Positions 1 to 6,947 of a stretch of DNA of 9,093 nt are shown one piece after another. This DNA comes from an uncultured Flavobacteriales bacterium. GTDB lineage: Bacteria; Bacteroidota; Bacteroidia; Flavobacteriales; Flavobacteriaceae. Positions within the stretch are counted from its first letter, which is position 1; every line of letters begins with the position of its first letter. The notes below the pieces were generated by a model. The model was not told the origin of the DNA. It ran no database searches and saw only the letters and a list, made by a program, of their open reading frames with translations. Location: contig CAJVXR010000062.1 of assembly GCA_913009535.1 (NCBI GenBank), positions 1 through 9,093 of the forward strand, given 5' to 3'. The position numbers and the translations under genes are program-made.

Positions 1-271
1 ACAATCGTTTGTACACTTTTTTTAATTCAAGTTTTCTTGTTTGGTCATCGTCTTTATATTGCTCACGAATTGACACAACCTCCTGGAAACGTTTTAATTG
101 GATTTCATAAACCTTCGCTTTGTATTCTTCACTTAAAGAAAGGTCTTCTACTATTTCATTAGTTATTTCTGTTGCCTTTATAGACAGATTATTTTCGGCA
201 ATTGCATTTCAAGTAAAAGCTGTGAGAATAAATAATAAAATAAATTTTTTTATGGTTTTGTATTTGAACAC
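1..271 (-). pseudogene. Small exported protein, broken by an in-frame TGA; runs off the left edge
   Basis: Reading leftward, the frame encodes a signal peptide (KKFILLFILTAFT, then NAIA before ENN), followed by a charged, probably helical region (LSLSEEYKAKVYEIQLKRF, later a DDDQ stretch and KKVYKRL) that stays open to base 1. Two lesions are visible. A TGA at 209-211 sits between the hydrophobic core and the signal-peptidase site. The codon where a typical start (Met-Lys-Lys-Phe) would lie, 251-253, is ATA instead of ATG. The only other in-frame start before the TGA is a GTG at 269-271; the frame is closed upstream by TAA at 278-280. No ATG follows the TGA in frame within the window. The mature part loosely resembles small periplasmic proteins with an LTxxQ-like helix (Spy/CpxP type), but that is a weak impression. 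It is probably a pseudogene; a sequencing error at one base would not explain both lesions unless GTG is the true start. Confidence 0.6.
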
Positions 272-435
272 ACGAAATTATGAAGTCGTTAACAGTAGAT
301 AGTTTAAATATTGTTCAAATTGTTTAATTATTTAACCAAACCAATTCAATTACAGGATTTAGTTGCCATATTCGTAATTTATCTTTAGATAAATTTTTGA
401 TGTAGATTTATTATGTCATTTTATTTAACAAAATC
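272..435. other. Non-coding AT-rich spacer
   Basis: No open frame of meaningful length is seen on either strand beyond shadows. It contains one perfect 8-bp inverted repeat (376-395). I looked on the minus strand for the Bacteroidota promoter pattern (TTTG, then TAnnTTTG) upstream of the left-edge gene and found no good match. Confidence 0.5.
376..395. repeat. Perfect 8-bp inverted repeat with 4-nt loop
   Basis: AATTTATC at 376-383 pairs perfectly with GATAAATT at 388-395 around TTTA. The stem is almost all A/T, and on the plus strand it ends in a short T run (394-398), so it could act as a weak terminator only for plus-strand transcription. No T run follows on the minus strand, where the PUL is transcribed. 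It could also be a protein-binding palindrome or chance in AT-rich DNA. Confidence 0.3.
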
Positions 436-552
436 TTATTTTCTCTTTTGGCTTGTTTTTCCAGTTAATTCCAGCCCGCCATTTATAACTTCCGTGTCAT
501 AGCCAAATAACAATCCCCCTAATGCAGATACAATCGGTATTAGAAGCAAAAT
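436..552 (-). pseudogene. Remnant of the N-terminus of an MFS sugar porter
   Basis: The frame from 552 down to the TAA at 436-438 reads ILLLIPIVSALGGLLFGYDT, then EVINGG and a short polar tail ending SQKRK. The SALGGLLFGYDT-x-VI-x-G stretch matches the first transmembrane helix and GYD motif of sugar/H+ symporters of the major facilitator superfamily, which are common PUL members that carry monosaccharides across the inner membrane. Only about 39 codons remain of a family usually near 450-550 residues. The frame is closed upstream by TAA (553-555). The neighbouring frame just upstream reads KVKNKF, which a small shift near 549-551 would join to the remnant. It starts 23 bp past the sulfatase stop on the same strand, where an operon gene would be expected. 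There is no ATG, only a possible TTG at 547-549. I read it as a truncated, decayed gene; expression as a 37-residue peptide is possible but unlikely. Confidence 0.55.
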
Positions 553-575
553 TTATTTTTTACTTTATCGATATT

Positions 576-2153
576 TTAAATCTTTCCTGCGGCAGTTTTA
601 GAGGCAGCTACTTGGTCTTTAAAATAGCGTGTCGCCAAGATTTGATGCGTAATTTTTATCTTCCTATACTCTTCATCATCAATTTTATTTTCAGTTTCTA
701 AAGGATCGTTTTTATAGTCATACAATTCCTCTGCATGAATATCTTCCTTAAAAATAGGCACTGTGCTTTTTTTGTTATTGATCCACACTGTATACCTATA
801 TTCCTTAGTTCTAAAACTATACCCCATTTTATTTTTTCTTGGGTATTGACTAACTGCATATATTTTTGAGGTGTTCTCTTCTCCTTTTATTTGTGCTTTT
901 AAACTTACACCATCCAAATTTTTTGGAACCCCTATGTTTGCTAAATCACTTATTGTTGGGAATAAGTCTACAAACTCAGTTGGAGAATTTATTTTATATC
1001 CTTTATTAATTCTTGGGTCATAAATAATTAAAGGAGAACGAGTTGCCTGCTCAAAATTAGAATGTTTATTCCACAAACTATGATCCCCAAGATGATAACC
1101 ATGGTCTCCCCAAATAACTATGATGGTGTTTTTGTCTAAATCTTTTTGTTTTAATTTATCAATGATTTTACCTATTTGCGCATCAATATAACTGGTGGCA
1201 GCGTAATAGCCATGAATCAGTTTCTTTTGCAGTTCTTTATCTAGGGCTAACAAACCATCATTATTTAATTTGTAAGTAATTTCTGGTGTTTTATATTTCC
1301 GCATTTCACCAGATTTGTGATAGGAAACATCTACAGAGTTTTCAGATTTTTTTTGATAATCAGCCAACCGAATTTTACTTTCGTCATACAGCTGCCAATA
1401 CTTTGTTGGCGCAACGAAAGGCAAATGAGGGCGTTTAAAACCTACTGCCAGAAAAAATGGCTTTGAAGTGTTTAACGTGTCTAATAATTGAATACTCTTA
1501 TTGGCAATTGCGCCATCAACATAAGCCCCATCTGGCACATCTGCCATTTCATATGGTGGCTTAAAGCGATTTGTGATATATTTATAAATTTTATTTTTTT
1601 GTATATTTTTTGCTAAAGCCCTATTCTTAATACCATTTATAGTATTTAAATTTTCTTTATTTTGATAAAAACCTAATGCGGGTTTATTATATCCTTTTGG
1701 ATATTCAAGCTCATTTTCTTTAATTGAAGGAATACTCCAAGAGGGCTTATCTCTATGAGTATCGACACATCTTGGATCATAAATTTTACCCACACCAATA
1801 GTTTGATAACCACTTTGCTTGAAATATTGGGGAATTGTTAAAATAGTTGGATTTACATCTCGCATCTTAGTTTTAAGATCCCAAACCTTTGTATAATCTG
1901 GTCTTTTACCCGTAAGTAAACTTGCTCTAGAGGGTCCACAAATTGCCTGTTGTGTATGATTATTTAAAAAAGTTGTTCCATTGTTAGCAATGGCATCAAT
2001 ATTTGGTGTGACAGCAAAAGAATCTCCATAAATTCCTAAGGTTGGTTTTAAATCGTCAATCGCAATAAATAGGATATTTGGGCTTGACTGATCTTGCGCT
2101 TGAATTTTAATGATACTTAGTAGCATTAAATAAATAAACAAGTGTTTTCTCAT
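576..2153 (-). CDS. Secreted S1-family sulfatase, iduronate-2-sulfatase-like
   Basis: Predicted to hydrolyse sulfate esters on a polysaccharide or oligosaccharide. A type I signal peptide spans residues 1-20 (hydrophobic core then IQAQ), so the mature enzyme is periplasmic or secreted. Visible active-site elements: paired metal-binding Asp33-Asp34 (AIDDLKP); the formylglycine motif C-G-P-S-R at Cys72-Arg76, followed by ASLLTG; VGK around Lys123; DVPDGAYVDG at 205-214; FFLAVGFKRPHLPF with His243; HGYYA at 314-318; and WGDHGYHLGDH with Asp350-His351 and later Lys363-His364. The GF-x-(K/R)-PHLPF and DVPD-x-AY-x-DG blocks are hallmarks of iduronate-2-sulfatase-like enzymes (probably SulfAtlas S1_7; subfamily is inference). 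Cys72 would need conversion to formylglycine by a maturase not seen here. The 525 residues are normal for the family. The ATG is chosen because the signal peptide follows it. It lies 69 bp after the susD-like stop, with AGAAGGA about 17 nt upstream, too far to be a clear ribosome site. It is the last intact gene of the operon. Confidence 0.93.
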   Translation of the reverse strand: MRKHLFIYLMLLSIIKIQAQDQSSPNILFIAIDDLKPTLGIYGDSFAVTPNIDAIANNGTTFLNNHTQQAICGPSRASLLTGKRPDYTKVWDLKTKMRDVNPTILTIPQYFKQSGYQTIGVGKIYDPRCVDTHRDKPSWSIPSIKENELEYPKGYNKPALGFYQNKENLNTINGIKNRALAKNIQKNKIYKYITNRFKPPYEMADVPDGAYVDGAIANKSIQLLDTLNTSKPFFLAVGFKRPHLPFVAPTKYWQLYDESKIRLADYQKKSENSVDVSYHKSGEMRKYKTPEITYKLNNDGLLALDKELQKKLIHGYYAATSYIDAQIGKIIDKLKQKDLDKNTIIVIWGDHGYHLGDHSLWNKHSNFEQATRSPLIIYDPRINKGYKINSPTEFVDLFPTISDLANIGVPKNLDGVSLKAQIKGEENTSKIYAVSQYPRKNKMGYSFRTKEYRYTVWINNKKSTVPIFKEDIHAEELYDYKNDPLETENKIDDEEYRKIKITHQILATRYFKDQVAASKTAAGKI

Positions 2154-2220
2154 AGTTGAAATTAGTTTAATCCTTCTAAAAATTCCTTGCGCACTTATTT
2201 TATTTGAAAAAGCATAATTA

Positions 2221-2239
2221 AATTAATTATTAATTAATT
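2221..2239. repeat. AT-only 9-bp inverted repeat at the end of the susD-like gene
   Basis: AATTAATTA and TAATTAATT flank a single central T, giving a perfect 9-bp palindrome across the susD-like stop codon and its last codons. With a 1-nt centre it cannot fold into a hairpin without opening several pairs, and it has no G/C. Terminator function is therefore unlikely; chance in Asn/Leu/Ile-rich codons is the simplest explanation. Confidence 0.25.
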
Positions 2240-3749
2240 CATTTGTATTAATTTCTGATTGTGGAATTGGCAGAGTCATTGTCTCTGTTGGGTCTGTACT
2301 TAAAAGGAGATCAACGAAAGGTTTAAAACCAGGGTTTGTGTTATTGTTATGTGTCAAAATAGTATTGTTTAGAAGATAATTAAAACCGCGCCTTCTGTTA
2401 TTATGAGCATCTTCCCCTTCACCAATTAATTCAAAACGATATTCATTCATTATAGCATCTCTAAACTCATCTTGAGCCCCTAAAAAACCAACTTGAGGAG
2501 TCATCCCAACCCTATTTAAAACTTCTGTAACATAACCCAACTGCTGGCCATTTTGTAATTCGTTAGAGATCTCAGCCAACATAAGCAGTAAATCAGCATA
2601 TCTGTAAACAACTATATTTTGGCTGTTAAATTGGTTGCTATGAGTCGTGTCTTTTTCAGCAAACTTAAATAAGAAAGGGTGACTTGTTCTTACATTTAAA
2701 CGATTTGTAATCGCAGGATATGCAAGTATCTGACCTCCAGTATTTGCATTTATGTAATCATATAAATACGTTGCGTCAATTCTTGGGTCATTTGGATAGG
2801 TACCTCTGTGAGTTTCAAAGACATCTGCATGAATTTTAAACCATCCAAAAGATTGAGCCACTTTATAGTTGTTTGGGGTGAAATTTCTTCCCATTTGAGA
2901 ATTAGTGGCGTCTTGACTCATTTGCAATTCAAAAATAGATTCTGAATTATTTTCATTAGAATCTGTAAATATGCTACTGTAGTCAGCAGTTAAAGAATAT
3001 TGTCCATAAACTTTTTCAGCCTCAGTGTATGCCATTTGCCAATAATCCGCTTCTGTTAAAGACCCTTCTCTTAAATCAGCATTGGTAGCTAATGTCATAT
3101 ACAATTTTGCTAATAACATATTCGCAGCATACTGTTTTGGATAGCCAATACCTTTTGTGCCATTTATTAGGCTAGCGGCCATTTTAGCATCACTAATAAC
3201 TTGAGCATATATTTCCTTTGTTGTTGATTTTGCTCTATTTAGATTGTCTTGATCTGGAAGCTCCGTCCATAGAGGGATGTCTTTAAAAAGGCGAGTTAAA
3301 TCAAAATAGGCCCAAGCGCGTATAAAGTATGCTTGTCCTACTATATCGTTAAAAAGTAATTCATCATTTGTTATTGGGTTTTCAACTACTGTAATATTTT
3401 CAATAGCTGCATTTGTTTGCGCAATAGCAGCATACATACCTCTCCAATAGGCTTCTGAAGCTTGATCTTGATTTGGTTTCAAGGACATTAGACTACTATT
3501 GTAAGGACTGTTAACACTGTTTCCTTGTCTGGTAGTTATAAAATATCCTGAAAAACCATTTATAACCCAATAGCGTCTCTCCATTGAATCATACGTTGTT
3601 AGCTTTTGATAAATACCATCTAAAGCAGCAGTTGCGCTTTCTGGATTATCATAAAGTGTGCGGTCTAGAAATATTGGGTCTTCATCTAAGTTACATGAAC
3701 TAGATAAAAAACCAAAAATCAATACTAAAATAAATTTTAAATTTTTCAT
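2223..3749 (-). CDS. SusD-like surface glycan-binding lipoprotein (RagB/SusD family)
   Basis: Extracellular lid of a SusCD complex that captures glycan and hands it to the SusC-like barrel encoded just upstream in the operon. The N-terminus is a lipoprotein signal (MKNLKFILVLIFGF, then LSSSC) with the lipidated residue at Cys19. It is followed by NLDEDP, whose acidic residues fit the Bacteroidota lipoprotein export signal for the cell surface. Family landmarks are the N-terminal helical region (TAALDGIYQKL, then AYWRGMYAAIAQTNAAI), AYFIRAWAYFDLTRLFKDIPL, the RYADLLLMLAEI block, NEYRFELIGEGEDAHNNRRRG near 435-455, and the C-terminal LPIPQSEINTNELINN. The 508 residues are usual for the family. 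It starts 36 bp after the susC-like stop in an A-rich leader without a Shine-Dalgarno sequence, which is normal for this phylum. Substrate specificity cannot be read from sequence, since the binding residues differ among SusD proteins. Confidence 0.95.
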   Translation of the reverse strand: MKNLKFILVLIFGFLSSSCNLDEDPIFLDRTLYDNPESATAALDGIYQKLTTYDSMERRYWVINGFSGYFITTRQGNSVNSPYNSSLMSLKPNQDQASEAYWRGMYAAIAQTNAAIENITVVENPITNDELLFNDIVGQAYFIRAWAYFDLTRLFKDIPLWTELPDQDNLNRAKSTTKEIYAQVISDAKMAASLINGTKGIGYPKQYAANMLLAKLYMTLATNADLREGSLTEADYWQMAYTEAEKVYGQYSLTADYSSIFTDSNENNSESIFELQMSQDATNSQMGRNFTPNNYKVAQSFGWFKIHADVFETHRGTYPNDPRIDATYLYDYINANTGGQILAYPAITNRLNVRTSHPFLFKFAEKDTTHSNQFNSQNIVVYRYADLLLMLAEISNELQNGQQLGYVTEVLNRVGMTPQVGFLGAQDEFRDAIMNEYRFELIGEGEDAHNNRRRGFNYLLNNTILTHNNNTNPGFKPFVDLLLSTDPTETMTLPIPQSEINTNELINN

Positions 3750-3785
3750 GTGTTTTTGTTTTTTGTATTAATAATTCAATTGTAC

Positions 3786-6700
3786 TTAAAAGTTAATGTT
3801 TAACCCTAGTAAAATAGTTTTAGCATTTCTTGGGCCGTTCCAATCTACACCATTAATAAGACCATTATTTAGGAAGCTTGAAACTTCTGGATTATAACCA
3901 CTATAATCTGTCCAAGTAACTAAATTTTTTCCAGCGATATATACATTAACACGATCCATTAATAAACTCTTTTCTACAGGGATATCGTAGCTTATAGTCA
4001 CATTATTTAATCTTAAAAAACTACCATCTTCTATAATGCGGTCAGTAATACCTATTGCTTGATAAGCGGTCACATCATAACCTAATCTAGGATATGTATT
4101 TGACTGAGCCTCTGGTCTCCATGCATTGTTGTATGCATTAGGGCTAATATTAGTAGCTAATCCTTCAGCATTATTAAGTTTAATTAAATTTCCGTTCGCG
4201 ATATCATTCCCAAAAACTCCATTAAAAAGAAAGTCTGCAGTAAAACCTTTCAATTTAAAGTTTAAATTAAAACCATAAACAAAATCAGGATTTGGATTTC
4301 CTATAAAAGTTCTATCTAAAATATCAATAACTCCATCTCCATTTTGATCTACATATCTCACATCTCCTGGTACGGCTCCATCAACTAGATCTGTATCTTC
4401 TGTTTGATAGATTCCATTAGATTCTAAACCATAAAAAAGACCTGTTTCTTCCCCTTCAATAAATACATTTGCTGGGGATCTAAAATAATTACCAGTACTG
4501 ATTTGATTACCAAAATAAAATGAGCGTTGTTGCGCAACTCCATCAACATAAAAATCCCTGAGAGGGCCACCTAGAGTTTCTATTTTTGTTTTATTAAATG
4601 CAATATTTCCACCAATATTTATTTGAAAATCATCAGTAGATACAGCAGCAATATTCAATGCTAATTCCAAACCTTTATTAGAAATTGTTCCTCTATTGAT
4701 AAGAATACTTCTAAAACCTGAAGATGTTGGAATTGGAGCACTTTGTAATAAATCTTTGGTTGTTTTGTCATATAAATCAACACTTCCAGAAACTCTATCC
4801 TTTTTAGTCGCAAAATCTAATCCAAAATTTAATTGCTCTGTAGTTTCCCATGTTAAGTTAGGATTTGCCACGTTGTTAAGTGATAAAGGCACACTAGTCC
4901 CATTTCCAGGAGTACCGTATAGCTGTCCGTTTATACCATAATCAGACAAAGTACCATAAGACCCAATACCATGGTTTCCAATTTCACCCCAACCAACTCT
5001 TAATTTTAAATCTTCAAAAACATTTAAATTTTTAATAAACTTCTCATTATCAAGTCTCCATGCTAATGCAAATGAAGGAAATAAACCAAATCTGTTCTGC
5101 TCTGAGAATTTAGAAACACCATCTCTACGAAAAGATGCGGTAAGTATGTACTTGTTATTAAAAGTGTAGTTTATACGGCCCAGTAAAGAAAATATTTGTT
5201 GATCTGATTTTAAAAAACGTAATGGCTGCGTAATTAATGAAGCCAAAAAAGGTTGCTGTGTAGTAAGCTCAGTTGTAACAAAATCTGCTACTGCATAAAT
5301 ACTTCTATCTACATTTCTTACATCATAAGTTACACCTGCGGTAGCATTTATTCTATGTTTTCTTTTAAATGTTCTATTAAACCTTAAAAAATTATTGACT
5401 TGAAAGGATGTAGTATTTAATGTTGATATTTGTAATGCACCATTAGAAAGATTCCCTTGAAATGTTGTTAAGCCATAAAAACGTCTTCTATCTTTAGTTC
5501 TAACATTACCACCTACTTTTAATTGATATTTTAGTCCTTTTAGAGGTAGTTTATAAGTCAGACCTAAAGAAGCAATGTAACGCTTTGCTTTAGATACATC
5601 TTCAAAGTCATTTACCCAAGAATACGGGTTTGAAGCCTCTAAATCTTCTCCCAAATCTTCAACTTCTTCAGTAATAACGGGTCTAAATAAAATACCATTT
5701 CTAACAAAACTTTGGTTAGAACCAGTTAAATCTCCACCTTCGCTAAAGTTTATATCGTTAAAAGAAGCACCAACTCTAACTTTTAACGCTAATTTATCTG
5801 TAAGGTCTTGATTTAAATTAATTCTGAAATCAGTGCTTTTACGACTTGAGTTACTTACAATACCTTTCTGATCATCAAAACCTAAAGAGATATAATAATT
5901 TCCATTATCACTACCGCCAGAGGCTGAAAAACCTGATTTTGTACTAAATCCATTTCGGTATAATTCATCTTGCCAATTTAAAATTTGAGCGGGCCTATTA
6001 AATACATTTGGATTACCTTCTGAGTCATATTCAATTCCAAATATTTGAGAACCATCTATTTGGAATCGAGGATTAAGACCATTAAGTAACGAAGTTTCAT
6101 TTTGATACTTAGCATAGCTAATACCGTCTAAAACATCATATTTTTTATCCATAGTTCTTATAGAAGTTGTTGTAAAGGAATTAATTTTCACTTTCCCTTT
6201 AACACCCTGTTTAGTCGTTATTAGTACGACTCCGTTAGCTCCTCTAGAACCATAAATAGCCGTTGCGGATGCATCTTTTAAAACTTGAATACTTTCAATA
6301 TCTCGCGGATTTATACCATTTAAACCATTTTGAGCTTCTTGCCCTGAATTACCCACACCACCGGCAGCAACTACATCTTCTCCGGCTGATGATATAATAA
6401 CACCATCAATGACATAGAGGGGCTCGTTATTTCCACGTAAGCTATTGGTTCCTCTAATTTTTACACTAATACCGGACCCAGGAGCACCTGCATTTTGAGT
6501 TACTTGAACACCAGCTGCTCTTCCTTGTAATAGTTGATCTATGGTACCTGATTGGTTTGCTACATTGTCTTTAACTTCAACTGTTACTAATGATCCAGTA
6601 ACATCTTTTTTAAGTACGGTTCCATAACCTATCACTACAACTTCATCTAATTGTGTTTGGTCTGAAATCATTATTAAATTAACATTTGTAGTTTTAGAAA

Positions 6701-6947
6701 CGTTTACCTCTTGGGTTGTATATCCTAGATAAGAGAATACCAAAATTTTAGTTTGATTAAAAGGAATTGTAATATTAAAATTCCCATCAAAGTCTGTAGC
6801 AACTCCCAAGTTTTTAGTGTTTTTAACTAAAATGCTAACTCCAGGTATAGGTAATCCCACGTCATCAGTTACTGATCCAGTAATAGTTTTGGACTGTGAA
6901 AAGACCATTGTGGGTAAAAAAACGAGTAAGAAAAATATTTTGTTCAT
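3786..6947 (-). CDS. SusC-like TonB-dependent outer-membrane transporter (SusC/RagA family)
   Basis: Imports oligosaccharides across the outer membrane using TonB energy, in complex with the adjacent SusD-like protein. Domains in order: signal peptide 1-18 (ends MVFSQ); a carboxypeptidase-regulatory-like beta-sandwich at about 20-95 (TGSVTDDVGLPIPGVSILVK, then GVATDFDGNFNI); a DEVVVIGYGT segment at 101-110; the plug at about 110-245, with IRGTNSLRGNNEPLYVIDGV and the IESIQVLKDASATAIYGSRG signature; then the 22-strand barrel to the C-terminal Phe. A YVDQNGDGVIDILDR loop (865-879) is typical of SusC barrels and may bind calcium. The 1053 residues are normal. The start ATG overlaps the preceding sulfatase stop as ATGA, so translation is probably coupled. 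No frameshift or missing block is seen. Sequence does not reveal the sugar carried; the flanking sulfatases suggest a sulfated glycan. Confidence 0.97.
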   Translation of the reverse strand: MNKIFFLLVFLPTMVFSQSKTITGSVTDDVGLPIPGVSILVKNTKNLGVATDFDGNFNITIPFNQTKILVFSYLGYTTQEVNVSKTTNVNLIMISDQTQLDEVVVIGYGTVLKKDVTGSLVTVEVKDNVANQSGTIDQLLQGRAAGVQVTQNAGAPGSGISVKIRGTNSLRGNNEPLYVIDGVIISSAGEDVVAAGGVGNSGQEAQNGLNGINPRDIESIQVLKDASATAIYGSRGANGVVLITTKQGVKGKVKINSFTTTSIRTMDKKYDVLDGISYAKYQNETSLLNGLNPRFQIDGSQIFGIEYDSEGNPNVFNRPAQILNWQDELYRNGFSTKSGFSASGGSDNGNYYISLGFDDQKGIVSNSSRKSTDFRINLNQDLTDKLALKVRVGASFNDINFSEGGDLTGSNQSFVRNGILFRPVITEEVEDLGEDLEASNPYSWVNDFEDVSKAKRYIASLGLTYKLPLKGLKYQLKVGGNVRTKDRRRFYGLTTFQGNLSNGALQISTLNTTSFQVNNFLRFNRTFKRKHRINATAGVTYDVRNVDRSIYAVADFVTTELTTQQPFLASLITQPLRFLKSDQQIFSLLGRINYTFNNKYILTASFRRDGVSKFSEQNRFGLFPSFALAWRLDNEKFIKNLNVFEDLKLRVGWGEIGNHGIGSYGTLSDYGINGQLYGTPGNGTSVPLSLNNVANPNLTWETTEQLNFGLDFATKKDRVSGSVDLYDKTTKDLLQSAPIPTSSGFRSILINRGTISNKGLELALNIAAVSTDDFQINIGGNIAFNKTKIETLGGPLRDFYVDGVAQQRSFYFGNQISTGNYFRSPANVFIEGEETGLFYGLESNGIYQTEDTDLVDGAVPGDVRYVDQNGDGVIDILDRTFIGNPNPDFVYGFNLNFKLKGFTADFLFNGVFGNDIANGNLIKLNNAEGLATNISPNAYNNAWRPEAQSNTYPRLGYDVTAYQAIGITDRIIEDGSFLRLNNVTISYDIPVEKSLLMDRVNVYIAGKNLVTWTDYSGYNPEVSSFLNNGLINGVDWNGPRNAKTILLGLNINF
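6944..6947 (-). other. ATGA stop/start overlap between sulfatase and susC-like gene
   Basis: The TGA stop of the sulfatase (6944-6946) shares two bases with the ATG of the susC-like gene (6945-6947). The leader is A/T-rich with no Shine-Dalgarno sequence. Such overlaps usually mean re-initiation and one transcript. Confidence 0.85.

Noticed and set aside
120..302. Plus-strand 60-codon ORF
   Set aside because: It is antisense to the damaged exported-protein frame on the minus strand, which has a recognisable signal peptide. The plus-strand translation resembles nothing.
279..435. Promoter for the left-edge gene
   Set aside because: TTTG occurs on the minus strand, but no properly spaced TAnnTTTG follows; the closest match, TAATTTCG, lies at the possible start codon itself.
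2154..2222. Separate promoter or terminator between the susD-like gene and the downstream sulfatase
   Set aside because: No TTTG/TAnnTTTG pair and no GC-rich hairpin with a T run is visible in the 69-bp gap. The AT-only palindrome at its edge is not terminator-like.
4696..4941. Plus-strand 81-codon ORF
   Set aside because: It is a shadow of the susC-like barrel region, which is fully coding on the minus strand.
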